Shown here piece by piece: positions 27,905 through 36,621 of a stretch of DNA of 64,000 bases. A program made the translations under genes and the position numbers. Location: the NCBI GenBank assembly GCA_947494995.1, contig CANLWY010000001.1, forward strand, positions 930,001 to 994,000, written 5' to 3'. The notes below the pieces were generated by a model, which was not told where the DNA came from, did not search any database, and saw only the letters and a program-made list of their open reading frames with translations. How positions within the stretch are numbered: the stretch's first letter is position 1; every line of letters begins with the position of its first letter. This stretch comes from an uncultured Campylobacterales bacterium (lineage in GTDB: Bacteria; Campylobacterota; Campylobacteria; Campylobacterales; Arcobacteraceae).

Positions 27905-27932
27905 TTAGCTTATACTTAAAAAGTAAAGCTAA
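27905..27932 (-). promoter_or_regulatory. Hairpin/palindrome in the nosZ leader
   Basis: A 12-bp stem with one bulged base (TTAGCTT.ATACTT against AAGTA.AAGCTAA) and a 3-nt loop, ending about 30 nt upstream of the nosZ ATG. It is not followed by a T-run, so it is more likely an operator or a 5' UTR stability structure than a terminator. Confidence 0.45.
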
Positions 27933-28017
27933 AATTAATACTTAAAGAATTGTACACCAGGTCGAGTTTCTTTTTGGTCGCTTTGGTTTTAATTTTAGAA
28001 AAAGTTGAGAAATTTAC

Positions 28018-28704
28018 TCAGTTTACCATATATCCTAATCGTGAAACACTCTTGATAACGTCAACTTCAAGCTTTTTTCTTAATTTGAAAACAAGGTTTT
28101 TTAAAGCACTAGGGGGTGCTTCTTCATATATATATAGTTTATCTTCTATCTCATGTTTAGTAACTAATGTCCCTTTATGCGCTAGTAGAATCTCAATAAA
28201 CTCAACTTCTTTGTTGGTTAAAAGAATTGTTTTATTTTTATATAAAAAAGTTTTATTATCATAATCATAGAATGCTTCAGGTGCTAATTCTATTATAGTT
28301 TTTGAGTTTTTCAATAGACGATGAGCACACTCTTCAAGAAGTTCTGATAAGTTAGCCTCTCTTATTGGTTTAACCACATATTCAACCAAAGATAGTTTAA
28401 TTGATTCCAATAAAAAATTCTGATCTGTAAAGGCACTTGTCACAATAATAGGAATTTCTTGATTCTCTTTTCTTATTATTTTGACTAGTTCTAAGCCATT
28501 TAATTTTGGCATTTTTAAGTCAGTAATTAAAATATCAGGATTATGCTTTTTGTAAAGCTCTAAAGCCTCTTCTCCATTTGAAGCAGTAAAAACTTCATCC
28601 ACGTAGAGTAATAAAACTTTTTTAAAACTCTCTCTTAATTGCTCTTCATCTTCTACTAAAAGTATAGATGATTTATTTAGTTTTATTTCGCATTTTTCTG
28701 TCAC
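28018..28704 (-). CDS. OmpR-family response regulator next to nosZ
   Basis: A 228-residue protein with a receiver domain (LLVEDEEQL, ITDLKMPKLNG, VTSAF, VVKPI) and an OmpR-type winged helix (TNKEVEFIEILLAHKG, LVFKLRKKL). It lies directly upstream of nosZ on the same strand and back to back with a histidine kinase (75 nt between starts). The context suggests this pair controls nos expression or a neighbouring gene. Its target sequence is unknown. Confidence 0.87.
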   Translation of the reverse strand: MTEKCEIKLNKSSILLVEDEEQLRESFKKVLLLYVDEVFTASNGEEALELYKKHNPDILITDLKMPKLNGLELVKIIRKENQEIPIIVTSAFTDQNFLLESIKLSLVEYVVKPIREANLSELLEECAHRLLKNSKTIIELAPEAFYDYDNKTFLYKNKTILLTNKEVEFIEILLAHKGTLVTKHEIEDKLYIYEEAPPSALKNLVFKLRKKLEVDVIKSVSRLGYMVN

Positions 28705-28778
28705 TTATTTTTCCTATGAACAAATATTCAGAAAATTATGATAGCATTATTAGATGAAAAAAGAATTGAGGATAGTCA

Positions 28779-30374
28779 ATGTTTGATGGTTTTAGTTTTA
28801 CAAAAAGGTATATTTTAGCACTTACAATTATCGCTTGTCTGTCTTTATTAGCTTTTTTTAATCTAAGTAAACTTTTAAGTATTCAATCAAATGATGCGGC
28901 ACTTATCAATATGAGTGGTAATCAAAAAATTATTACAAGAGAGATAGCATTTTTTTCTATCTACTATAAAATTGATAAATTAAAATCTAAAATCCAAGAG
29001 ATGGAAGAAAATCACAAGAAGTTAACATCTTTAGAACTATCTGAGGAATTGAATGATGTATATTATGGAAAAAAAATTAATTTAGATGAAAAAGTTAAGA
29101 AATATCTCTTCCATGCAAAAAGATTTTATGAAAATAGAGATGGACGAAGTCAAAATTATGTATTAAAAAGTTCAGAACATCTTTTACAAGACTTACAAAA
29201 AGCTGTTTCTGTTTATTTAAAAGAAGCTCAAGCAAACACTAGAAAACTTCAACAAATAGAAACTTATATTATGATTTCTACTATGATAACACTACTTTTT
29301 GAAGCTCTGTTTATCTTTATGCCTGCAAATAGAAGTATAAATAAAAGAACAAATGATTTAATTAAAGAGAAAGAGTTTTCAAATGCAGTTATTGAAACAA
29401 GTACAAATGCAATCATTACCCTTGATAGTGATTTGAAGATAAGAACCTTTAACAAAGAAGCAGAAAAAATATTCCTTTATACTAAAAGTGAAATGCTAAA
29501 TAGACCTCTTTTTGGAAGACTTATACCTAATAGTGATGTTCTAAATACAGATAATATTGGTGAGGTGCAAGAGCTTGAAGCTGTAAATAAAGAAGGTAAA
29601 AGTTTTCCTATTAGAATATCATTTGGTAGAAGTGGAGAACACAAAAATATTGCAATTGTTGCAAATATACAAGATATTTCAAAAGAAAAGTTAAATGATA
29701 AGATTCTAGAAGAACAATCAAAATTTGCAGCACTTGGTGAAATGATTGCAATTATTGCACATCAATGGAGACAACCCCTTGCGCAGTTAAGTTTTAATTG
29801 TATGTATATAAAAAAGAAGACAAAAGATAAGGATATTTTAGAAGAGTCTATAGCAAATGAAGAGATTATTCAATTTATGTCTGAGACTATTACAAATTTT
29901 CAAGATTTTTATAAAAAGACTGATAATACAGTTTTCAATCCAATTGTTTCTATCGAACAGGCTTTAAGAATTGTTGATTCTATGTTACGTTTAAAAGAGG
30001 TCTCATTAACAAAAGAGATTGATTCAAAAATTGAAATCTATGGTAATTCAAACAGTTTAGCACATATTGTTCTATCAATTATTCAAAATACATTAGATAT
30101 TGTAAAAATGGAAAAAGTTGAAAAACCATCTATTTCAATTAGTTTACAAGACACAGAAGAGAATATTGTTTTATCTATTAGTGATAATGCAGGTGGAATA
30201 AAAATAGAACCTATTGAAGATATTTTTAAACCTTTTAATACAAAAAAAGAGAAATCTTCGACAGGTATTGGTCTTTATATGTCAAAAATGATTATTAAGA
30301 ATCAATTTAAGGGAACAATTAAAGCAAGAAATATAAATAATGGAGCAGAATTTACAATTCTTCTGCCCCATTAA
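28779..30374 (+). CDS. Histidine kinase with PilJ/NarX-type sensor region and PAS
   Basis: A 531-residue kinase. TM1 is at about 10-30, followed by INMSGNQKIITREIAFFS, which resembles the PilJ/NarX P-box region (I-N-x-S/A-G-x-x-R/K) used in nitrate/nitrite sensing. TM2 lies at about 160-180, then a PAS domain (NAVIETSTNAIITLDSDLK), an H-box with AHQWRQPLAQL, and a HATPase domain (DNAGGI, STGIGLYMSK). GAGGA precedes the ATG. It is divergent from its likely partner regulator at 28018. Ligand assignment is inference. Confidence 0.83.
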   Translation: MFDGFSFTKRYILALTIIACLSLLAFFNLSKLLSIQSNDAALINMSGNQKIITREIAFFSIYYKIDKLKSKIQEMEENHKKLTSLELSEELNDVYYGKKINLDEKVKKYLFHAKRFYENRDGRSQNYVLKSSEHLLQDLQKAVSVYLKEAQANTRKLQQIETYIMISTMITLLFEALFIFMPANRSINKRTNDLIKEKEFSNAVIETSTNAIITLDSDLKIRTFNKEAEKIFLYTKSEMLNRPLFGRLIPNSDVLNTDNIGEVQELEAVNKEGKSFPIRISFGRSGEHKNIAIVANIQDISKEKLNDKILEEQSKFAALGEMIAIIAHQWRQPLAQLSFNCMYIKKKTKDKDILEESIANEEIIQFMSETITNFQDFYKKTDNTVFNPIVSIEQALRIVDSMLRLKEVSLTKEIDSKIEIYGNSNSLAHIVLSIIQNTLDIVKMEKVEKPSISISLQDTEENIVLSISDNAGGIKIEPIEDIFKPFNTKKEKSSTGIGLYMSKMIIKNQFKGTIKARNINNGAEFTILLPH

Positions 30375-30382
30375 TATACTAT

Positions 30383-30745
30383 TTAGAAATTTTTAATTTC
30401 AAGTGCTTTTAGTTCTTTAGGGCTTTGTACTCCCATTTTTTTATCAACTATTTTCCCATCTTTAAAGTATAATAAGGTTGGGACTCCTATCACTTTATAT
30501 TTTTTTGGTATGTCCGAATAGTCTGCTACATTTAGTTTATATATTTTCACATCTTTGGCTTTACTTGTATCTTTATATGTATGTAAATTCTTACCTAGAA
30601 CCTTACATGAACCTCACCAAATTGCATGAAAATCAACTATTATATTTCCTTTACTAGTCTTTGCTTCAAAGTTTTTTGAAGTTAATTCTTCAAATGCAAA
30701 CAGTGAAACAAAAGAGAATAGTAAGACTAATAGTATTTTTTTCAT
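30383..30745 (-). CDS. Thioredoxin-fold selenoprotein (UGA-encoded Sec at residue 44)
   Basis: Reading from ATG 30745 (preceded by AAGGAA) gives a 120-residue secreted protein with a signal peptide (MKKILLVLLFSFVSLFAF) and a thioredoxin fold: IIVDFHAIW-U-GSCKVL, then VIGVPTLLYFKDGKIV with the cis-Pro. An in-frame TGA (30614-30616) sits exactly where the first Cys of WCxxC belongs, giving a UGSC redox motif. Seventeen nt after the TGA is a 5-nt apical loop AGGTA on stems TTCT/AGAA and ATGTAA/TTACAT, meeting the rules for bacterial SECIS elements. It is probably a periplasmic thiol-disulfide or reductive enzyme. Stop-to-stop reading would split it into two pieces. Confidence 0.85.
30581..30608 (-). 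promoter_or_regulatory. Bacterial SECIS-like hairpin of the thioredoxin-fold gene
   Basis: A hairpin lies directly downstream of the in-frame TGA: outer stem ATGTAA/TTACAT (6 bp), small internal loop (GG against T), inner stem TTCT/AGAA (4 bp), apical loop AGGTA with G in its second position. The loop begins 17 nt after the TGA. Confidence 0.7.
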
Positions 30746-30823
30746 AGTTACATTCCTTTTTGTTTTGTTAAAAAGAGTATATTTGTTTTTTGTGTAGTCT
30801 TTATAAAGATTATAAATGCATAG

Positions 30824-30858
30824 AAATACTTAAAAGGCTTAAAGCCTTTTAAGTATTT
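30824..30858 (-). terminator. Terminator hairpin of the hydrogenase-chemoreceptor operon
   Basis: A perfect 15-bp stem (AAATACTTAAAAGGC / GCCTTTTAAGTATTT) with a 5-nt loop begins at the stop codon of the chemoreceptor gene. The U-run is poor. Confidence 0.65.
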
Positions 30859-32831
30859 TAATTAAGAATGTCAAACTTTTTACTGTTTACATCTTTTACA
30901 AGTTTTTGAGATAGTGTTTGTACATCACTCGCAATCTCATCTGTTCTTGCAGTTGTTGTTGCATTTTTTTGAGTAATTAAATCTAGTTGTTGAACGGCAT
31001 TGTTAATCTGTTCTAAACCAATTTGTTGTTCTTTACTAGCTTCTGTAACATCAGAAATTAGTTCTAGAGTATTTTCAATCTTTGATTTAATTTCTATATA
31101 ACCATTAATCATATCGGAACTTTTCTCTTTCCCATGATTAGCTTTTTGTGTTGCATCTTCAACTAAAGTTTTAATCTCTTTTGCAGCTTCAGCAGATCTT
31201 GCAGCTAAGTTTCTAACCTCTCCTGCAACAACTGCAAAGCCTTTACCCGCTTCTCCGGCTGTTGCTGCTTCTACTGCTGCATTTAAAGATAAAATATTAG
31301 TTTGAAATGCAATCTGATCAATTACTGAAATAGCTTCATTGATAGCATTAACTTTTTCATTTATCTCTTCCATTGAATTTACAGTATCGTTTGCAAGTTT
31401 ATTACCTGTATTTACTGAATCATTTAATGAATTTGATAGACTCTGCATTTGTACAGTTTTTTCTGTATTATGCTTGACATTTGAAGTAATCTCTTCTAGA
31501 CTAGCTGATGTTTCTTCTAAACTAGCTGCTTGAGTTGTAGCTGCTTCATTTAGTGTATTTACATTTGCTTTCAGGTTATTTGCATTTTCATCAAGTGTTT
31601 CACCATTTTGTCTATTTTCGTTTAGCATTTTAGAGATATATATTGATAACTCATTTATTGAAGTTTCAATTTCTCCTTTTGGATTAGATACTTTTGCTCT
31701 AAAGTCTAAGTTTTGATATTCATTTAGGACTTTAAGTATTTCATTTACATTTGTACCTATACCTTTACTTAATTGGTCAATCATTGAATTAATAAGCTCT
31801 TTTAATTCGTTTAATGATTGGCTATTTGCAGTAGAAGTTATCTTTTGATCAAAATGACCATTTGATATTCTTTGGGCTACATTTTTTGTATCTTCAATAA
31901 GTTTAGAGTCTATTTCAAGCCCTTTTTCTATACTTTGTATATACTCATTGAATAAAGATGAGATTTGTGCAATTTCATCTTTTGATTTAACCTCTATTTT
32001 AGATCCTTTTGAATTAATTAAGTCTAAAACTCCATTTTTAAGAATGTCTAAATAGCTTACCAATCGTTTTGAAACAAAAATTGATATAACTGAAATTATA
32101 ATAGTAATAATTAAAAGAACTATTCCAAAATCAAAAATTTTCTCTTGTAGCTCTTCAATATCTGCTTCATTAGAGAGTACAATACCTAAATGTCCTGCAC
32201 TTTCTCCTTCTTTCCAATTTGTGTGGCAAACTATACAGTCTTGAGTTACAGGAATATCATAATAAAACTCTGAGCTATTTCCTTCAATAACAGATGCAAA
32301 CGAGTTTTTGAATTTAAGTTTCTTATTTATTTCAATATGACACTCTTTACAAGTTTTTCCTTCATCTTCCTTTTTCTTTATATGTTTTTTTGCCTTTTTA
32401 GTTTCATGATGATCCTTTATTGTGTAATCATCTCTTAGAAAAAGCCCATTGGTTTTTTCATAAAGTTCTAGGTTTGGGTTTTCAATTTTTCCTTCTTTTA
32501 TTACCATTGGAAGACCTACTGTCTTTTCTCCTGATATATAAGTTGCTAGACCACTTCTAGAGAATAGTAAAGTTTTTTGTACACCATCAACTGAGGCAGT
32601 ACTATCCATAACTCTTTGAAATGTATGTCTTTGCCCTTTTGCAATTGAGTCTTTAGAGTTTTTTTCATAACTATCTAATAGTGAATATCCTTTTTTTTCA
32701 ATGCTTGTTTCAAGATTTGATTTAAACAAGTAATAGATTACTGCTAAAGAAATAGCAGATACAACAACAACACTAAGTATAAGTGTTGAAGCTAATTTAA
32801 AACCAATTGAATTTTTTAATTTAACGTCCAT
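30858..32831 (-). CDS. Methyl-accepting chemotaxis protein with dihaem periplasmic domain
   Basis: About 657 residues. TM1 is near residues 15-35; a periplasmic sensor domain with two c-type haem motifs follows, CKECH (about 161-165) and CIVCH (about 199-203). Then TM2 (about 230-252), a HAMP-like region, and a cytoplasmic signalling domain with the conserved hairpin tip [21 protein letters not shown]. It resembles DUF3365-type haem sensors. I prefer ATG 32831 over an upstream TTG because GGATAAG precedes it. It is the last gene of an operon with the hydrogenase subunits, 4 nt after the small subunit, so H2-derived electrons are a plausible signal (inference). Confidence 0.85.
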   Translation of the reverse strand: MDVKLKNSIGFKLASTLILSVVVVSAISLAVIYYLFKSNLETSIEKKGYSLLDSYEKNSKDSIAKGQRHTFQRVMDSTASVDGVQKTLLFSRSGLATYISGEKTVGLPMVIKEGKIENPNLELYEKTNGLFLRDDYTIKDHHETKKAKKHIKKKEDEGKTCKECHIEINKKLKFKNSFASVIEGNSSEFYYDIPVTQDCIVCHTNWKEGESAGHLGIVLSNEADIEELQEKIFDFGIVLLIITIIISVISIFVSKRLVSYLDILKNGVLDLINSKGSKIEVKSKDEIAQISSLFNEYIQSIEKGLEIDSKLIEDTKNVAQRISNGHFDQKITSTANSQSLNELKELINSMIDQLSKGIGTNVNEILKVLNEYQNLDFRAKVSNPKGEIETSINELSIYISKMLNENRQNGETLDENANNLKANVNTLNEAATTQAASLEETSASLEEITSNVKHNTEKTVQMQSLSNSLNDSVNTGNKLANDTVNSMEEINEKVNAINEAISVIDQIAFQTNILSLNAAVEAATAGEAGKGFAVVAGEVRNLAARSAEAAKEIKTLVEDATQKANHGKEKSSDMINGYIEIKSKIENTLELISDVTEASKEQQIGLEQINNAVQQLDLITQKNATTTARTDEIASDVQTLSQKLVKDVNSKKFDILN

Positions 32832-32835
32832 TTTC

Positions 32836-33777
32836 TTATCCAACTATTTTAAAGTTTTTTATTTTTCTTGTATCTTTAAAACTATGATACATAATTTGTC
32901 TAGGGAAATGCTCACTAGCACAACCAATACAAGGATGACCTGCTTTTATACATGTATTTGTATCTGCATTATGACCTAATACCAAACAATCATTTTTTGT
33001 AATAGGCCCTTGACAACCAAGCTTAAATAGACAACCTCTATCTCCTATAAATTTAGCAAATATTTTTTCTTGATAATCTGAATAATAGATACATCTGTCA
33101 TGAATAGTTCTTTCATAAAACTGCAAAGGTCTATTAGATGAATCAAGTGTTGGTAGTTTTCCAAGTCTTCCATAATGAAGGAGAGTATATACCAAATGTT
33201 CAGGCTTCATGGGACAGTTTGGAAGACTTACTATTGGTTTATGAATATTTCTTTTTTCCATAAAATCATCAATACTAACTGCACCACAAGTCATACCCTC
33301 CATTGTAGTGATTCCTCCAAATACAGCACATGTTCCAGCACTTATTACAGCAGTTGCATTTTTAGCAAGTAAATCAACCCAATCCATTATAGGCTTATCT
33401 CCCATTAAACATGCATGAGGTAAGCCAAGTGGAACAGAACCTTCAACGACTAGTATATAATCATTTTTAAATTCTTTTGCAGCAGTATTTAAAATATTTA
33501 TTACATCATCACCTGTTGCACTTGAAATATCAGGATGAAACATAATATTTGAAAATTCTGTCAAGATGTCAGTAAGAGGTACATCTTCTATATTTAAAAA
33601 TGAAGTAGAACAACCAGAACAGGATGAGGCATGAATCCATACTATATTAGGCTTCTTATAAAGAGCATTAGATGTTTGACTAGCTAATAAATCATCAAGA
33701 CTAATAAATGATGCCGCACCAACAGTAACAATTACATTGTAAAATCTTTTTAGAGCTTCTCTTCTTGAAATAGACAT
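32836..33777 (-). CDS. [NiFe] hydrogenase small subunit with Tat signal
   Basis: A 313-residue electron-transfer subunit. The N-terminal SRREALKRF Tat motif is followed by a hydrophobic stretch to about residue 33. Cluster ligands are in [11 protein letters not shown] (proximal), [18 protein letters not shown], and a C-terminal [20 protein letters not shown] and [13 protein letters not shown] for the medial and distal clusters. No C-terminal membrane anchor helix is present. It is the exporting partner for the large subunit, so the dimer should be periplasmic. The gene follows the large subunit (11 nt), the reverse of the usual small-large order. Confidence 0.9.
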   Translation of the reverse strand: MSISRREALKRFYNVIVTVGAASFISLDDLLASQTSNALYKKPNIVWIHASSCSGCSTSFLNIEDVPLTDILTEFSNIMFHPDISSATGDDVINILNTAAKEFKNDYILVVEGSVPLGLPHACLMGDKPIMDWVDLLAKNATAVISAGTCAVFGGITTMEGMTCGAVSIDDFMEKRNIHKPIVSLPNCPMKPEHLVYTLLHYGRLGKLPTLDSSNRPLQFYERTIHDRCIYYSDYQEKIFAKFIGDRGCLFKLGCQGPITKNDCLVLGHNADTNTCIKAGHPCIGCASEHFPRQIMYHSFKDTRKIKNFKIVG

Positions 33778-33787
33778 ATTATACTCC

Positions 33788-35338
33788 TTAGTGTACAGAA
33801 CATGCCATACATGGATCAGTTGATCTTACTATTCTTGCAAGTTCTATAGGGTTTTTTGGATCTTTGATTTCTGTATTTAATAGCATTTTTTCAACTGCGC
33901 CAGGTCTTTCATCACCATCTTTTGGTGAGATATTCCAAGTTGTTGGAACTATCATGTCATAGTTTTTAATTAATCCATTATCATCTGTTTCTATAAAATG
34001 AGCTAATCCTCCTCTTGTTGCTTCTGTTAAGCCATACCCTTTTGCGTTTTTTGGAACTTCATGTTCTATAAAACCTAATTCATATGGAACAACTTTTTGA
34101 ACATCATCTAATAATTTATCCATTATTAGAGTTGATACAATTGCTCTACATAGGTGTCTACCCATTACAGAGTCATAATCACTAATAGTAATATCTAATT
34201 CCATATTGATTTTATCAACAAGTTTATTTAGTTTTTGATTTTTCCCACTATTATAAGTATTTACTACTTTTGCTATTGGACCAACTTCAACTACATTACC
34301 TTTATATCTAGGTGATCTTGTCCATGAATATTTTCCATTACTTTTATTATGTTCTTTTTTATATTCATTAAAATCAATAGGTGTCATAGTAGTATTTTCA
34401 AGTGGTTTTATATTTGTATCTGGAAAATCTTTATAATACGAATATTTATGATCTTCTTTAATATAGTTTATATTTAACTCTTCAAATTCCCCATTTGAAG
34501 GAGTGTATCCTCCGACAAACAAATGGTTTTCTCCATTTTCATCTGGTAAATAAGGAAAACTTAGGAAATTTCCATAGCCTTTCCCTATAGAAAAATACTC
34601 TTTAAACTCTTTTGCTGTTGTTATTACGTCAGACATAAACTTTTTTTGAATAAAATCTTGAACACCTTCAAGAAGTGAAGTATATTTTGCTATATTTCCC
34701 ACTGTAGGCATAGTTGTAACTCCACCAGCCTCAATTGCCACTGGATGAGGTGCTTTTGCACCAAAAATTGCAACCATTTTTGTAAGATCAGACATTATTT
34801 CTATTGATTCAAGATATCCTTTTATTGCTGAAAGATTGAAGTCTTTATTTTGTGAATAAAATGCTTCATATCTAGGTAAAAATGGAGCTGCTGGAAAGAT
34901 TTTATTACTCTTTAGTTCTGAGTTTACCCAATCTTTTAAATTATTTATTGCTTTATCTTCACCTTGATATTTTAATATATCTGTAATATCAATAAAATCA
35001 AGTGCACACAAAATATAAAAATGTAGTAGATAATCCTGTAATTGATAAGCACCAACAATAAGATTTCTTAACAACTGACCATTTTTATTCAACTTAATAC
35101 CCATTGCAGACTCAAGTGCTAATGCCGCTGCTTCTGCATGTGCATACGGACAAACTCCACAAACTCTTTGTGTTACTTGACCTGCAACTCTTGCGTCATA
35201 GCCTATTAAAGCTTTTTCTATACCCCTAAACATATCTCCCGAACATTTTGCATCTACAACTTTTCCATTTTCAATAGATGTTTCAAATCTTAAATGCCCT
35301 TCAATTCTTGTGAGTGGGTCTACTACAATCTTTTCCAT
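33788..35338 (-). CDS. [NiFe] hydrogenase large subunit lacking the C-terminal extension
   Basis: A 516-residue catalytic subunit with nickel-binding Cys pairs RVCGVCPYAHAEAAALALE (L1) and DPCMACSVH (L2). The chain ends exactly at the last His of L2; family members matured by an endopeptidase carry about 15 more residues, which are absent here. The stop codon overlaps the small-subunit ribosome-binding site, so no extension fits. Absence of the extension is a known feature of H2-sensing regulatory hydrogenases (HupV/HoxC) and some others. N-terminal VVDPLTRIEGHLR is standard. It is first in an operon with the small subunit and a dihaem chemoreceptor. Confidence 0.9.
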   Translation of the reverse strand: MEKIVVDPLTRIEGHLRFETSIENGKVVDAKCSGDMFRGIEKALIGYDARVAGQVTQRVCGVCPYAHAEAAALALESAMGIKLNKNGQLLRNLIVGAYQLQDYLLHFYILCALDFIDITDILKYQGEDKAINNLKDWVNSELKSNKIFPAAPFLPRYEAFYSQNKDFNLSAIKGYLESIEIMSDLTKMVAIFGAKAPHPVAIEAGGVTTMPTVGNIAKYTSLLEGVQDFIQKKFMSDVITTAKEFKEYFSIGKGYGNFLSFPYLPDENGENHLFVGGYTPSNGEFEELNINYIKEDHKYSYYKDFPDTNIKPLENTTMTPIDFNEYKKEHNKSNGKYSWTRSPRYKGNVVEVGPIAKVVNTYNSGKNQKLNKLVDKINMELDITISDYDSVMGRHLCRAIVSTLIMDKLLDDVQKVVPYELGFIEHEVPKNAKGYGLTEATRGGLAHFIETDDNGLIKNYDMIVPTTWNISPKDGDERPGAVEKMLLNTEIKDPKNPIELARIVRSTDPCMACSVH

Positions 35339-35658
35339 TATTCGTCCCCCTTATGTAAATGAACATTTAATCATAACATAAATTAATAAAAAAACTTAAA
35401 AATTATTTTTAATTTTAGATTAATTTAAGAAAAAAATAATTTAATATTGTCCATTAATAGGGCGCTATATACCGCTATTAAATAGGTTCATGAAAATTAA
35501 TATAATAAAATATTATTAAATAAATTTTTTATTAAACTTATATTTATTGATTATAATTATAAGTATGCCTAATAAATATGGTAATTTTTTTAAATTATTT
35601 TAAGGGAAAACCCCTTTTTTTCACATTTTTTTATTGCATAATAAAAGAAATATAAAAT

Positions 35659-35675
35659 TGACTGACCGTCGGTCA
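35659..35675. promoter_or_regulatory. TetR-type operator, site 1
   Basis: TGACTGACCGTCGGTCA, a palindrome with one mismatch, lies about 110 nt upstream of the tetR start. It is nearly identical to site 2 (35727-35743), with centres 68 bp apart. The rest of 35339-35784 is very AT-rich, with no other recognisable element. Confidence 0.8.
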
Positions 35676-35726
35676 ATATATTAAGTTTTAATTAAGATGG
35701 GCTATCATATACTTTTAAATACATTA

Positions 35727-35743
35727 TGACCGACGGTCGGTCA
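35727..35743. promoter_or_regulatory. TetR-type operator, site 2
   Basis: TGACCGACGGTCGGTCA, a 17-bp palindrome, sits 41 nt upstream of the tetR start and overlaps the likely promoter. It is the only GC-rich island in the region and is shared with site 1, so it is almost certainly the operator of the adjacent TetR repressor. Confidence 0.85.
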
Positions 35744-35784
35744 AAAAGAATATTATTGATTATTTATAATCGAAAAGGAGTATT

Positions 35785-36387
35785 ATGAGTCCTAAAAAAG
35801 TAAATAGAGAAGAAAAAAGAAGAGAAGTTGCTCTTTCATGTTTTGATTTAATTCATGATTGTGGAATTAAGAAACTTACTGTTGCAGAAGTTGCTAGAAC
35901 TGCAAATATTGGTAAGGGTACTGTGTATGAATATTTTGATAATAAAGAAGACATTATATTTGAAATAATAAATATTCATATTGAAGAGTATCATAAAGCA
36001 TTTAAAGAAGAAGTAGGGAAGTTAGAAACTACAAAAGAGAAACTTGAACTATTTTTTGATTTTGTTTTGAATGATAGTGAAGAGAATATGAAGCATTTTG
36101 AAGGATATAAAGATTTTCTGTCAATTGTTCTAGCTGAAGATAATCTAAAAATGAAAGAGTTTAATTGTGATAAGAATGAGTATTTTAGAGGTGAACTTAT
36201 TACAATCTTATCAGAAGGTATTAAAAAGGGTGAATTAAAAGAAGATGCAGTAGATTTAGCTGATGGTATTTTGACTTTTCAAAAAGGTATGGCATTAAGA
36301 AAAATGAGTCAAGCAAATTATAATGCTAGAGAAGATTTTGAAATGTTTATAAACACACTGTTTAAACTTTTAGAGCTTAAAAATTAA
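35785..36387 (+). CDS. TetR-family repressor of the efflux operon
   Basis: A 200-residue regulator with the N-terminal HTH (LTVAEVARTANIGKGTVYEYF) and an all-helical ligand-binding C-terminal domain. It is first gene of an operon with a DUF2798 protein, RND adaptor, RND pump and TolC-like channel. Two matching palindromes (35659-35675, 35727-35743) lie upstream, so autoregulated repression relieved by an efflux substrate is likely. The stop overlaps the next start by 1 nt. Confidence 0.9.
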   Translation: MSPKKVNREEKRREVALSCFDLIHDCGIKKLTVAEVARTANIGKGTVYEYFDNKEDIIFEIINIHIEEYHKAFKEEVGKLETTKEKLELFFDFVLNDSEENMKHFEGYKDFLSIVLAEDNLKMKEFNCDKNEYFRGELITILSEGIKKGELKEDAVDLADGILTFQKGMALRKMSQANYNAREDFEMFINTLFKLLELKN

Positions 36388-36617
36388 TGATACCAGTAAA
36401 ATATACAAGATTGGTTTTTTCATTTTTAATGGCCTTATTTATGACATTTATCATGAGTATGATAATTACATTTGTAAATGTTGGATTAATTGAAAATTTT
36501 ATATCAATGTGGATGGAAGCCTTTGGAAAAGCTTTTATTTTTGCCTTTCCAATTGTTTTTGTTGTTGCACCATTGGTGCAAAAGTTAACAAGTAAATTAG
36601 TAAAAAAAGAAGGATAA
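36387..36617 (+). CDS. DUF2798-type small membrane protein
   Basis: A 76-residue protein with two transmembrane helices (about 10-32 and 46-66) separated by a short loop (IENFISMWMEAFGKAF) and a basic C-terminus. The layout matches DUF2798, a family often found near transport genes. The function is unknown. It is translationally coupled to tetR (TAATG overlap) and 4 nt before the adaptor gene, so it may accompany the pump. Confidence 0.72.
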   Translation: MIPVKYTRLVFSFLMALFMTFIMSMIITFVNVGLIENFISMWMEAFGKAFIFAFPIVFVVAPLVQKLTSKLVKKEG

Positions 36618-36621
36618 TTAT

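Noticed and set aside
32829-32843. TTG start for the chemoreceptor
   Set aside because: It overlaps the hydrogenase stop and has no SD; ATG 32831 with GGATAAG upstream is better.
33780-33800. Hydrogenase large subunit truncated by a frameshift or sequencing error
   Set aside because: The stop directly after DPCMACSVH overlaps a good SD for the next gene and leaves no room for a C-terminal extension; the end looks natural.
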